Assembly (NCBI GenBank): GCA_001750645.1
Contig: MEIF01000006.1
Span: forward strand, 1 to 64,000
DNA: 64,000 nt
Direction: 5' to 3'
Origin: Gammaproteobacteria bacterium AqS3
Lineage (GTDB): Bacteria > Pseudomonadota > Gammaproteobacteria > MEIF01 > AqS3
Below are positions 28,522 to 37,109 of this stretch, piece after piece (position 1 is the first letter of the stretch; every line of letters begins with the position of its first letter). The notes under the pieces are model-generated. The model was not told where the DNA came from, did no database searches, and saw nothing but the letters and a program-made list of their open reading frames with translations. Made by a program: the position numbers and the translations under genes.

Positions 28522-29055
28522 ATGAGAGGTACCAGCCAGCAGCAGCATGAACTTGAAGCGCCCGAACGCGATGAGATCGAGCAGAAGACCATTGCAGTCA
28601 ATCGAGTCGCCAAGGTCGTCGATGGCGGTCGGGTTTTCAGTTTCAACGCCCTGGTCGTGGTCGGCGATGGTCGCCGTCAGGTCGGCATTGGTCGCGGTCG
28701 TGCCCGCGAGAACTCAGTGGCCAGACAAAAAGCCTTGGAGAGTGCGCGTCGCAACATGATTCAGGTCAGCCTCGACGACGGCACTCTGCACTATCCGATC
28801 TTGGCGCGCTATGGAGCCACGCGCGTATTCATGAAGCCGGCATCTCCAGGCACGGGAATCATTGCCGGCGGCGCTGTGCGCGCCGTTCTGGAATTGGCCG
28901 GGGTGCATGACGTGCTGACCAAAATTTACGGCTCGTACAACTCGGTCAATGTCGTTCGCGCCACTTTCAACGCACTCGCAGAGATGCAGACACCTGAAGA
29001 GATTGCCGCCAAACGGGGCAAGGCTCTCGAATCGCTGAGGTCGCCCCGTGCCTGA
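28522..29055 (+). CDS. rpsE: 30S ribosomal protein S5
   Basis: S5 (177 residues) affects decoding fidelity and mRNA helicase activity. It carries [20 protein letters not shown] and [16 protein letters not shown], where spectinomycin-related changes map in other species, and [20 protein letters not shown]. The N-terminus is about ten residues longer than in E. coli and Gln/Glu-rich. Confidence 0.97.
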   Translation: MRGTSQQQHELEAPERDEIEQKTIAVNRVAKVVDGGRVFSFNALVVVGDGRRQVGIGRGRARENSVARQKALESARRNMIQVSLDDGTLHYPILARYGATRVFMKPASPGTGIIAGGAVRAVLELAGVHDVLTKIYGSYNSVNVVRATFNALAEMQTPEEIAAKRGKALESLRSPRA

Positions 29056-29236
29056 TGGCAAAACCATCCGAGTTCGCCAAGACCGCAGCCTGATCGGCCG
29101 CAATAAGGTGCAGCGCGCCTGCATCCGCGGGTTGGGTCTGCGTCGCATTGGTCATGTCGTTGAGTTGAAGCGCACACCAGAGGTGCTCGGCATGATCAAA
29201 AAAATTGAGTTCATGGTCACGGTTCTGGAGGACTAG
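29048..29236 (+). CDS. rpmD: 50S ribosomal protein L30
   Basis: L30 (62 residues) shows the family line [20 protein letters not shown] followed by [20 protein letters not shown]. The GTG start at 29048 lies eight bases inside rpsE; no better start is in frame. Confidence 0.96.
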   Translation: MPDGKTIRVRQDRSLIGRNKVQRACIRGLGLRRIGHVVELKRTPEVLGMIKKIEFMVTVLED

Positions 29237-29240
29237 AGCG

Positions 29241-30221
29241 ATGACGGATGAAAATAAGGCACTCGGCCTGAATGCACTGCAGCCGGCGCCAGGCAGCAAA
29301 AAGACTCGCCGGCGAGTGGGGCGCGGTCGCGGCAGCAAGCTCGGCAAGACGGCCGGACGCGGGCACAAGGGGCAGAATTCGCGCTCCGGCGGCGGCGTGC
29401 CGGCATGGTTTGAAGGCGGACAGATGCCCATCCACATGCGCCTGCCCAAGTTCGGTTTTTCCTCGCGCATCGGTCGAGTGACTGCCGAGGTTCGTCTCGG
29501 CGAGCTCAATCGCATTGAGGGGGAGACCGTCAACCTGAACTCACTGATCGCAGCGGGGGTCGTGCGGCGTGACATGCTGCGCGCGCGTATCGTTCTCAGC
29601 GGTGCAGTGGAACGCAGATTCCGCATTGAGGAAGGGGACAGTCTTGCGGTGACGCGCGGAGCCCGTGCAGCTATTGAGGCGGCGGGAGGCGAGGTTGTTG
29701 AGGCCCCCGTTTTCGTCCGGTCAAAACCGAAGAAACCAGCTGCGCAGGCTGACCAAACGGCTGAGCCCTCCGTTCCCGAGGGCGCCTGCGAAGCACCGCC
29801 CGAAACAGCCGCTGCCGCTTCCATTGAGGGAACGGATGATCAGGCGGAGGCGGCAGTGTCTGCCGAGGCAAAAGAGTCGGAGGCGGCTGAGGCTGAAGCG
29901 GCAGCTGTCGAGGCTGCGGATCAAACAGAAACAGCGGAATCTGCCGAATCCGAGGAAGCGGCTGCCGAGGCCAAAGAGCCAGAGGCGGCAGAAACTGAAG
30001 CCGCGGTTGTCGAGGCTGCGGATCAAACAGAAACAGCGGAATCTGCCGAATCCGAGGAAGCGGTTGCCGAGGCCACGGAACCAGAGGCGACTGAAGTTAA
30101 AACGGCGGATGCGGCACCTCAAGCGGAAGCCACTGCGGGTGCCGAACCCGAAAATGTCGCTGTCGAGCAAGCATCCGATGAATCGGATGGTTCGGCAGAA
30201 TCAGGGAAAGAGGGTCGTTAA
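29241..30221 (+). CDS. rplO: 50S ribosomal protein L15 with very long acidic tail
   Basis: L15 is a late-assembly large-subunit protein. The basic N-terminus [40 protein letters not shown] and [10 protein letters not shown] are normal, and the core ends at about residue 158 ([10 protein letters not shown]). The protein then runs to 326 residues, over twice the E. coli length of 144. The added part of about 165 residues is dominated by Ala and Glu, with Ser, Thr and Asp. It contains a 34-residue tandem duplication. ATG 29241 follows rpmD by four bases and secY begins three bases after the stop. Confidence 0.95.
   Translation: MTDENKALGLNALQPAPGSKKTRRRVGRGRGSKLGKTAGRGHKGQNSRSGGGVPAWFEGGQMPIHMRLPKFGFSSRIGRVTAEVRLGELNRIEGETVNLNSLIAAGVVRRDMLRARIVLSGAVERRFRIEEGDSLAVTRGARAAIEAAGGEVVEAPVFVRSKPKKPAAQADQTAEPSVPEGACEAPPETAAAASIEGTDDQAEAAVSAEAKESEAAEAEAAAVEAADQTETAESAESEEAAAEAKEPEAAETEAAVVEAADQTETAESAESEEAVAEATEPEATEVKTADAAPQAEATAGAEPENVAVEQASDESDGSAESGKEGR
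29907..30110 (+). repeat. 102-bp tandem duplication in the rplO tail
   Basis: A unit starting GTCGAGGCTGCGGATCAAAC at 29907 recurs at 30009, exactly 102 bases later. About the first 55 bases are identical and the rest diverges. It encodes repeated segments of the form [17 protein letters not shown]. Being a multiple of three, it keeps the frame. Confidence 0.85.
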
Positions 30222-30224
30222 GCC

Positions 30225-31526
30225 TTGGTTCAGGGTGCTGCCAGCGAACGAACGGGGCTCAGCGAGTTATTCGCCCGGCTGCGATTTCTTCTCATTGCCA
30301 TCATCATCTACCGCATTGGCACGCACATTCCGGTTCCGGGCATTCACCCGGGGCGGCTGGCGGAACTGTTCAGCCAAACCGAGGGCACTCTGGTGCAGCT
30401 GTTCAATGTGTTTTCCGGCGGCGCTCTTGAGCGCATGAGCATTTTTGCGCTCAACATCATCCCCTACATTTCGGCCTCGATTGTTATGCAGATGTTTGCG
30501 GTGGTTAACCCGCACTTGTCGCAGCTGCGCAAGGAGGGCGAACAGGGGCGCAAGAAGATTTCACAGTACACGCGCTATTTGACGGTGGTCTTTGCCCTGA
30601 TCCAGTCGGCCAGCCTGGTGTTCGGACTGTCCGCACAAGGGCTGGCGATCAACCCCGGTCTGGGCTTTTATGTCGTGGCCACCACGGCGCTGGTGACGGG
30701 AACCGTGTTTTTGATGTGGCTCGGCGAGCAGATCACCGAGCGCGGCCTCGGCAACGGCATCTCGATGCTGATTTTCGCCAGCATTGTCGCGGCCTTTCCC
30801 TCAGCGGTTGGCCAGGCACTTGAGTCGGCGCGTCAGGGTGATCTGTCGCTGCTGCTGCTTCTCGGCGTGATGTTTCTCGCGGTTGTGGTCATGGGGGTGG
30901 TGGTCTTTATCGAGCGCGGACAGCGCCGCATTCCGGTCAACTACACCCAGCGGGCTCAAGCGCAGGCGCAGGGCAACACCAGCTATCTGCCGCTGAAGAT
31001 CAACATGTCTGGGGTTATTCCGGCAATCTTTGCCAGCAGCCTGCTGTTGTTTCCGGCCACGATCAGCCAGTGGGCCGGAAGCGATGGAAGCAATGCCTGG
31101 CTTCAGGAATTTGCCCTGCTGATTAGTCCGGGTCAGCCTTTGTATGTTATTCTATTCGCCGTTTTAATCGCCGGTTTTTGCTTCTTCTACACCGCATTGA
31201 TGTATGACCCGGGCGAGGTGGCGGACAACCTAAAGCGTTCCGGCGGGTTTGTTCCAGGTATTCGCCCCGGCAGCCACACAGCTGCTCACATTGATACGGT
31301 GCTAACACGTCTGACATTGTTCGGCGCACTCTATATGGTGATAATCTGCCTGCTGCCGCAGGCACTTGCCGAAGGTGCGGGGATGCCGTTTTACTTCGGC
31401 GGAACCTCGGTGCTCATCGTTGTCGTGGTGGTGATGGACTTTATGAATCATGTGCAGGCCCATTTGGTTTCGCATCAATATGGGGCCTTGATGAAGAACG
31501 CAAATTTGGCAGGCTATCGGCGATAG
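30225..31526 (+). CDS. secY: Protein translocase subunit SecY
   Basis: SecY (433 residues) is the channel of the Sec translocon, with ten membrane helices. [20 protein letters not shown] is TM1 and the plug region follows. Cytoplasmic loops include [33 protein letters not shown] and [15 protein letters not shown]. The start is TTG 30225, three bases after rplO. It lies in its usual place between rplO and rpmJ. Confidence 0.97.
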   Translation: MVQGAASERTGLSELFARLRFLLIAIIIYRIGTHIPVPGIHPGRLAELFSQTEGTLVQLFNVFSGGALERMSIFALNIIPYISASIVMQMFAVVNPHLSQLRKEGEQGRKKISQYTRYLTVVFALIQSASLVFGLSAQGLAINPGLGFYVVATTALVTGTVFLMWLGEQITERGLGNGISMLIFASIVAAFPSAVGQALESARQGDLSLLLLLGVMFLAVVVMGVVVFIERGQRRIPVNYTQRAQAQAQGNTSYLPLKINMSGVIPAIFASSLLLFPATISQWAGSDGSNAWLQEFALLISPGQPLYVILFAVLIAGFCFFYTALMYDPGEVADNLKRSGGFVPGIRPGSHTAAHIDTVLTRLTLFGALYMVIICLLPQALAEGAGMPFYFGGTSVLIVVVVVMDFMNHVQAHLVSHQYGALMKNANLAGYRR

Positions 31527-31542
31527 GAATCAGGGAATTAAT

Positions 31543-31668
31543 ATGAAAGTCAGGGCATCGGTCAAGAAAATGTGTCGCGATTGCAGAGTGATCAAACGCA
31601 AGGGGGTCTTGCGCGTGATTTGCAGCAATCCGCAGAACAAGCACCGTCACAAGCAGAGGCAGGGTTAA
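31543..31668 (+). CDS. rpmJ: 50S ribosomal protein L36
   Basis: L36 is a 41-residue zinc-ribbon protein. [20 protein letters not shown] and [15 protein letters not shown] give the CxxC...CxxxxH zinc site, so this is the zinc-binding paralogue. The stop TAA overlaps the rpsM ATG by one base (TAATG). Confidence 0.95.
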   Translation: MKVRASVKKMCRDCRVIKRKGVLRVICSNPQNKHRHKQRQG

Positions 31669-32030
31669 TGGCGCGCGTAGCTGGAGTCAACATTCCCGAT
31701 AAGAAGCATGTCCGCATTGCTTTGACCTACATCTACGGCATTGGCCAATCGCGTGCCCTGTCGCTGTGCCAGCAGGCTCGGGTCGAGCCCGGCAAGCGCG
31801 TCGAGGAACTCAGTGATGCCGAGCTGGAGCGTGTGCGCGCATTGATCACCGGCGCCGACTTCTCAGTCGAAGGTGATTTGCGGCGCGAAAACACCATGAA
31901 TATTAAGCGCCTTCAAGATCTCAAATGCTATCGCGGCCAGCGGCATCGCCGGCATCTTCCGGTTCGCGGTCAGCGCAGCAAAACCAACGCACGCACGCGC
32001 AAAGGCCCGCGTCGTCCGGTGCGTCGGTAG
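31668..32030 (+). CDS. rpsM: 30S ribosomal protein S13
   Basis: S13 (120 residues) bridges the subunits. [34 protein letters not shown] and the basic end [18 protein letters not shown] are conserved. ATG 31668 was chosen; an upstream in-frame ATG at 31572 lies inside rpmJ. Confidence 0.98.
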   Translation: MARVAGVNIPDKKHVRIALTYIYGIGQSRALSLCQQARVEPGKRVEELSDAELERVRALITGADFSVEGDLRRENTMNIKRLQDLKCYRGQRHRRHLPVRGQRSKTNARTRKGPRRPVRR

Positions 32031-32044
32031 TCGGGAGAGAATTA

Positions 32045-32446
32045 ATGTCCAAGGGAACCAGAGCAACTTCCGGCAGCAAAGCCAAGAGGTTCAAGCGCAA
32101 CGTCGTGGATGCCATTGCGCACATCCACGCATCGTTTAACAACACCATCATCAATATCAGTGATCGCCAGGGGAATACCCTGACCTGGGCCTCCTCGGGC
32201 AGCTGCGGCTTCAAGGGCAACCGCAAGGGCACCCCCTTTGCAGCCCAGATGGTCGCAGAGCGGGTGGGTCAGCGCGCCCTTGAGATGGGAGTGCAGCATC
32301 TTGATGTTCGGGTTAGCGGCCCCGGCAACGGGCGAGAATCTTCGATTCGCACGCTGCATGTCGTCGGGCTGAAGATCTCGTCCATCACGGATGTCAGCGG
32401 CATGCCACACAACGGCTGTCGTGCTCCGAAGAAACGCAGGGCATAG
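32045..32446 (+). CDS. rpsK: 30S ribosomal protein S11
   Basis: S11 (133 residues) lines the mRNA path on the platform. [40 protein letters not shown] and the end [20 protein letters not shown] are diagnostic. ATG 32045 follows GGGAGAG. Confidence 0.98.
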   Translation: MSKGTRATSGSKAKRFKRNVVDAIAHIHASFNNTIINISDRQGNTLTWASSGSCGFKGNRKGTPFAAQMVAERVGQRALEMGVQHLDVRVSGPGNGRESSIRTLHVVGLKISSITDVSGMPHNGCRAPKKRRA

Positions 32447-32458
32447 GAGGCAGGCGGT

Positions 32459-33085
32459 ATGGCGCGTTACATTGGACCGAAATGCAAGCTCTCGCGCCGC
32501 GAGGGTGTCGACTTGGAACTCAAGAGCGCCTCGCGCGATTGGGAGACCAAGTGCCGAACGGCCTCGCAGCCGCCGGGCCAGCACGGTGCAAGAGGCTCGC
32601 GGCGCTCTGATTTTGGCGATCAGTTCCGCGAAAAACAGAAAGTCAAGCGCATCTACGGCATTCTTGAGAAGCAGTTTCGGCGTTACTACCTGCGTGCAGC
32701 CCGCACGCGCGGAACCACCGGCGAAAAACTCCTGCACCTCCTGGAGGGGCGGCTGGATAACGTCGTCTATCGCATGGGTTTTGCGGTAACCCGGGCTGAA
32801 GCCCGCCAGCTGGTGTCACACAAGGGCATTGAGGTCAATGGGCGCATCGTCAACATTCCCTCTTATCAGGTCAGCGTCGGCGACACCATATCCGTCAGCG
32901 AGCGCGCCCGGAGCCAGCTGCGCATTCGCAATGCGATTGACGTTAACCGTGAAAATCGGGAGCCGATCCGCTGGATTGAAGTGGACGATGAAAATCTCAC
33001 CGGCAGCCTCAAGGCGCTGCCAGACCGCGACGAATTATCGGAGAACATCCGCGAGCAAATGATCGTTGAGTTGTATTCGAAGTAG
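32459..33085 (+). CDS. rpsD: 30S ribosomal protein S4
   Basis: S4 (208 residues) starts 30S assembly and in E. coli represses the alpha operon. [40 protein letters not shown] and the S4 RNA-binding domain [19 protein letters not shown] are conserved. The N-terminus lacks a zinc-type Cys cluster. Start after GGAGGCAGG. Confidence 0.98.
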   Translation: MARYIGPKCKLSRREGVDLELKSASRDWETKCRTASQPPGQHGARGSRRSDFGDQFREKQKVKRIYGILEKQFRRYYLRAARTRGTTGEKLLHLLEGRLDNVVYRMGFAVTRAEARQLVSHKGIEVNGRIVNIPSYQVSVGDTISVSERARSQLRIRNAIDVNRENREPIRWIEVDDENLTGSLKALPDRDELSENIREQMIVELYSK

Positions 33086-33108
33086 GAATATTAGGAGGAA
33101 ACACGTTT

Positions 33109-34059
33109 ATGAACATGCTTTTGAAAGCCAACGAACCCCAGGTGCGGGCGGTTGATGAAACCACGGCACGCATTGTGCTTGAGCCCTTGGAGTCGGGCTA
33201 CGGCTATACATTGGGGAACGCACTGCGGCGTGTGCTGCTGTCTTCGATCGAGGGGGCGTCCGTGACCGATGTGCGCATCACGGGCATCAAACACGAGTAC
33301 ACCGTGCTGGACGAGCTGGAGGAAGACGTTCTGCAGATTTTGATGAATCTGAAAAACCTCATCATCCGCTTGGATGATGTTGACGACATTGAATTGATCC
33401 TGCGCGGTGAGGGTCCCGGAATTGTCAGAGCCGGAGACATCGAGAGTGCGGCCAATGTTCATATCTACAACCCGGACATGCCGATCGCCACCCTCGGAAA
33501 GGGGGGCAAGTTGGAGGCTTTCATCCAGGTGCGCAAGGGTGTCGGCTACGACCCCGCTGACTATCGCTCTCGACCCGAGAACGTGATCGGGCAGATTCCG
33601 GTTGATGCTTATTACAGCCCGATTCGGCGCGTGGCCTACCAGGTTGAATCAGCGCGCCATAAGGAACGCGCCGACTTTGACCGGCTGGTGATGACTGTGC
33701 AGACCAATGGCACGATTGAAGCTTGGGATGCAGTCGTTCAGGCGGCCAAGATCCTGCAGCATCAGATGGCGGCGATCACCGGTGAAGATCTGGTTGCCGG
33801 CACGGCAGTTCCGGTGGCGCCCAAACGGGCTGACTTGATGATGCCAATCGACGGCGTCAAGGGACTGAGTCCTCGCACCTGCCAGGCACTCAAAAAAGAA
33901 GGCGTCAATTTCCTGGGTGACCTGGTCGCCAGCGATCGCGATCAGCTGGAGAGCACGCCAAAGATTGGCAAAAAGACCCTCGATGAGATCAAGGCCAGCC
34001 TTGAAGAGCTGGGCTTGGAATTGGGCATGGAAATTGACTGGCCCACGGCCGAGAATTGA
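33109..34059 (+). CDS. rpoA: RNA polymerase alpha subunit
   Basis: RpoA (316 residues) dimerises to seed RNA polymerase. The N-terminal domain has LEPLESGYGYTLGNALRRVL, and the C-terminal domain, which contacts UP elements and activators, begins near IDGVKGLSPRTCQALKKEGV and includes IGKKTLDEIKASLEELGLEL. A strong TAGGAGG precedes the ATG. It is slightly shorter than E. coli RpoA (329). Confidence 0.98.
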   Translation: MNMLLKANEPQVRAVDETTARIVLEPLESGYGYTLGNALRRVLLSSIEGASVTDVRITGIKHEYTVLDELEEDVLQILMNLKNLIIRLDDVDDIELILRGEGPGIVRAGDIESAANVHIYNPDMPIATLGKGGKLEAFIQVRKGVGYDPADYRSRPENVIGQIPVDAYYSPIRRVAYQVESARHKERADFDRLVMTVQTNGTIEAWDAVVQAAKILQHQMAAITGEDLVAGTAVPVAPKRADLMMPIDGVKGLSPRTCQALKKEGVNFLGDLVASDRDQLESTPKIGKKTLDEIKASLEELGLELGMEIDWPTAEN

Positions 34060-34068
34060 GCGAAGACG

Positions 34069-34440
34069 ATGAGACACCGGGATGCTGGCCGCAAATTCAA
34101 CCGAAACAGCGCACATCGCCGCGCCATGTTTCGCAATATGTCCAAATCGCTGTTTGAGCATGAAGTCATTCAGACCACATTGCCCAAGGCCAAAGAGCTG
34201 CGCCGCTATGCCGAGCCGCTGATCACGCTGGCCAAGAACGACACCCCCAACAATCGCCGGCTGGCGTTTTTCAAAACGGGCTGCAGCCGCACCGTCACCA
34301 AACTGTTTGCCGAGATTGGCCCGCGCTACCGCGACCGGCCGGGAGGCTATTTGCGGGTCCTCAAGGGGGGCTACCGCAGAGGCGATGCCGCACCGCTTGC
34401 TTGGGTCGAGTTGGTGGATCGCCCCGATCAAGAAATCTAA
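34069..34440 (+). CDS. rplQ: 50S ribosomal protein L17
   Basis: L17 (123 residues) is usually last in the alpha operon. [39 protein letters not shown] and the end [15 protein letters not shown] are conserved. No terminator is evident after it; the aminotransferase starts ten bases later. Confidence 0.97.
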   Translation: MRHRDAGRKFNRNSAHRRAMFRNMSKSLFEHEVIQTTLPKAKELRRYAEPLITLAKNDTPNNRRLAFFKTGCSRTVTKLFAEIGPRYRDRPGGYLRVLKGGYRRGDAAPLAWVELVDRPDQEI

Positions 34441-34450
34441 GGATCAGGCG

Positions 34451-35629
34451 ATGCCGGCTTTCAAGGCGCCCAATAGAATCCTGATGGGGCCGGGTCCTTC
34501 CAACATTGCACCGCGTGTCCTGGAGGCTCTGTCAGAGCCGGTTATCGGACATCTCGACCCCGAATTCTCGCAGCTGATGGAGCGCGTCAAGCACTTGCTG
34601 CGCCAGACTTTCCTGACTGAAAACTCATTGACCATGCCGGTTTCCGCCCCCGGTTCGGCTGGCATGGAAACCTGTTTCGTCAATTTGATCGAGCCCTCCG
34701 ACAAGGTGCTGGTCTGCATCAACGGGGTGTTTGGCGGACGCATGCTTGAAAACATTGAGCGCATCGGGGCTGAGGCGGTGGTGCTTGAGCAGCCGTGGGG
34801 TGAGGCTGTCGATCCTGAGCGTGTTCGCAAATTGCTGCGGGAACATTCCCAGATCTGCGCACTCGCTTTCGTGCATGCAGAGACCTCCACCGGCGCCCTA
34901 AGCGATGCACAAACCTTGGCGGGCATCGCGCGCGAGTACGGCGCCATCACCATCGTTGACTGCGTCACCTCCCTGGCGGGGGTTCCCCTGCGAACCGATG
35001 ATTGGGGACTGGATGCGGTCTATTCGGGGACGCAGAAATGCCTTTCCTGTGTTCCGGGCATTTCGCCGGTCACGTTCGGGCCGCGCGCACTTGAGCGTTT
35101 GCAGCGGCGCACCACCAAAGTGCCGAGCTGGTTCCTTGATCTCAATCTGGTCATGCAGTACTGGGATGGCGGGGACGGTGCGCGAACCTATCATCACACG
35201 GCGCCGGTCAATGCCCTCTACGCCCTGCACGAGGCTCTGGTGCAGCTGCACGAAGAGGGGCTTGAGCGCTCATGGGCGCGCCATCGGCATCATCATGGGG
35301 CTCTGCGCAGCGGGCTGGAGGCGCTCGGTTTTGAGTTCGCCGTCTCGGATGCGTCCGCGCGACTGCCGCAGCTCAATGCGGTGCGCGTTCCCCCCGGAAT
35401 AGAGGAGGCACAGGTGCGCAGCCGGCTGCTGAGCGAATTTTCTCTGGAGATCGGTCCGGGACTGGGTCCTTGGGCTGGAGAGGTCTGGCGCATCGGTCTG
35501 ATGGGCACGAGCTGCACGGCTGAATCAGTGCTGACATTTCTATCGGCTTACGGAGAAATTAGCGGTGCGGGGGATGCCGGTGTGCGCTCCGCCGGCGAGT
35601 ACTACGAGACAGCCGAAGGCGCAGATTAG
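34451..35629 (+). CDS. Class V PLP aminotransferase (alanine-glyoxylate / serine-pyruvate type)
   Basis: The 392-residue enzyme resembles AGXT-family aminotransferases that use alanine or serine with glyoxylate or pyruvate. RILMGPGPSNIAPRVLEAL is the substrate loop, ETSTGALSD and CVTSLAGVPLRTDDWGLDAV contain the PLP-contacting Asp, and SGTQKCLSC holds the Schiff-base Lys. RIGLMGTSCT near the end carries the carboxylate-binding Arg. Exact substrates cannot be told from sequence. ATG 34451 lies ten bases after rplQ, so it may be read through from the alpha operon. Its stop overlaps the uppP stop on the other strand. Confidence 0.85.
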   Translation: MPAFKAPNRILMGPGPSNIAPRVLEALSEPVIGHLDPEFSQLMERVKHLLRQTFLTENSLTMPVSAPGSAGMETCFVNLIEPSDKVLVCINGVFGGRMLENIERIGAEAVVLEQPWGEAVDPERVRKLLREHSQICALAFVHAETSTGALSDAQTLAGIAREYGAITIVDCVTSLAGVPLRTDDWGLDAVYSGTQKCLSCVPGISPVTFGPRALERLQRRTTKVPSWFLDLNLVMQYWDGGDGARTYHHTAPVNALYALHEALVQLHEEGLERSWARHRHHHGALRSGLEALGFEFAVSDASARLPQLNAVRVPPGIEEAQVRSRLLSEFSLEIGPGLGPWAGEVWRIGLMGTSCTAESVLTFLSAYGEISGAGDAGVRSAGEYYETAEGAD

Positions 35630-36450
35630 GCGATCAATAACACGCCGAGCAGCACGCTGCCCAAGACGATGCGATACAGCACAAAGGGCAGAATTCCAAT
35701 GCGCTGCACCACTGAAAGCAAAATGCCGATTCCTGCCAGGGCCGTGACACAGGAGGCCAGGGCGGTGACGGCAAAAGTCAGGGCATTCTCAATGTCCAGC
35801 TGGAGTGCCTCATAAGTCACAGCAGCCAGGATTGCCGGAGCCCCCATCAAAACCGAAAACCGGGCTCCGAACTGCGGCGCTGCCCCCAGCAGCAATAAGA
35901 CTGTCAATGCAGCCCCAGCTCGTGAAGTCCCCGGGATCAAGGCCAGGGTCTGTCCCAGGCCGATGAGCAGTGCGTGCCCGTATGACAGATCGGTCGCGTT
36001 AAAAAGCCTCCCCCGGTTCAGCTGCAGCGCCAGCAGCAAAAGCACGCCGAATATGAGTGTGGTTGATGCGGTGGTAAGCGGATCACGCAGCAGCAGTTGA
36101 CCGTCTTCCTCGAGAAGGCCGATGACCAGGCCGGCGGGAATGAGCGGCAGTGTTGCAATAACCAGAAGGAAAAAAGTATGCAGGTGGGAGCGCTGGACAT
36201 CGTTTAGCGAAGTTCCCCGAGCGAGCAGCAGCAGGGAGCCTGCCTGTCCCTGCCAATCTCGACGGCAGTAGATCAATACGGCTATGAGCCCGCCCAAATG
36301 TGCGGCGACAGACAGTGACTGGCCCGGATCGTTAAGTCCCAGCCACTGTGCTGCCAGCAGCAGATGGCCGCTGCTTGACACGGGCCAGAATTCGGTCAGC
36401 CCCTGGATGAGAGCGATGATGAAAATTTCCAGCCAAGACAGTTCGTTCAA
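35626..36450 (-). CDS. uppP: Undecaprenyl-diphosphatase
   Basis: UppP/BacA (274 residues) recycles the peptidoglycan lipid carrier at the inner membrane and can confer bacitracin resistance when abundant. LIQGLTEFWPVSSSGHLLLA is motif 1 with catalytic Glu/Ser/His. PGTSRAGAALTVLLLLG is motif 2, with Ala where many relatives have Ser (PGTSRSG). Several hydrophobic helices span the rest. The TTG start overlaps the tsaB stop (TTGA), placing it third in an operon with the AT-hook gene and tsaB. Confidence 0.94.
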   Translation of the reverse strand: MNELSWLEIFIIALIQGLTEFWPVSSSGHLLLAAQWLGLNDPGQSLSVAAHLGGLIAVLIYCRRDWQGQAGSLLLLARGTSLNDVQRSHLHTFFLLVIATLPLIPAGLVIGLLEEDGQLLLRDPLTTASTTLIFGVLLLLALQLNRGRLFNATDLSYGHALLIGLGQTLALIPGTSRAGAALTVLLLLGAAPQFGARFSVLMGAPAILAAVTYEALQLDIENALTFAVTALASCVTALAGIGILLSVVQRIGILPFVLYRIVLGSVLLGVLLIA

Positions 36451-37109
36451 GATTGACGTTGCCGCCAGCTGTCGGCTCCGTGAGCGTAAATCGGCTGCAG
36501 CGATTCCAGCGGCGCCGGGGGGCTGCGCATGATTAAATTCCAGAGGGCTTTCAGATTGAGTTCAAAGTTGACTGGGGTGCAGCCTGGCAGATCAGTATTG
36601 GCAATAAACGATGTGTCTCCGATGATTCGATAACCCTGCTCGTGCCAATCTTCATCAGCAGAAAATGCGGCGCCGATTTGCATGGCGCCCAGCGGCTCAG
36701 GGCATTCGCCGCCGCAGTCAAACCGCTGCCAGCACAGCCGGGAGCGTCGAGCGTCAATTAAGGCGATGACGCGCGGGTGTGCTCCGACACCACAGGCCAG
36801 CCAGGCCAGTGAACTGATTGGAACTGTCTCGCATTCGCACGAAATAGCCCAGGCCTGTGCAGCGGCCACACCCAGCCGCACACCGGTGTAAGAGCCGGGT
36901 CCGACAGACACGGCCAGTGTTTGAATATCGCACCAGCCGATCTCGGCTTGCTTCAGAAGATCCTCAACGGTTCCCAGCAGGGTATCTGCATTGCGCGGCG
37001 GCAGGGTGCGCACGAGCGCCCGCTCCGAACTGAGGTAGAGAACAATCGAAGGGGCTTCGGTTGAAGTCTCCAAAACCAGCACCGGAGTGCTGGGGGTGGA
37101 ATAACTCAA
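36447..37109 (-). CDS. tsaB: tRNA threonylcarbamoyladenosine biosynthesis protein TsaB
   Basis: TsaB (220 residues) partners TsaD and TsaE to make t6A37 in ANN-decoding tRNAs. VLVLETSTEAPSIVLY is the ASKHA phosphate loop and LAVSVGPGSYTGVRLGVAAA is the family hallmark. YAHGADSWRQRQS forms the end. The TTG start overlaps the stop of the AT-hook gene by four bases (TTGA). There is no HxxxH metal motif, as expected for TsaB rather than TsaD. Confidence 0.93.
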   Translation of the reverse strand: MSYSTPSTPVLVLETSTEAPSIVLYLSSERALVRTLPPRNADTLLGTVEDLLKQAEIGWCDIQTLAVSVGPGSYTGVRLGVAAAQAWAISCECETVPISSLAWLACGVGAHPRVIALIDARRSRLCWQRFDCGGECPEPLGAMQIGAAFSADEDWHEQGYRIIGDTSFIANTDLPGCTPVNFELNLKALWNLIMRSPPAPLESLQPIYAHGADSWRQRQS

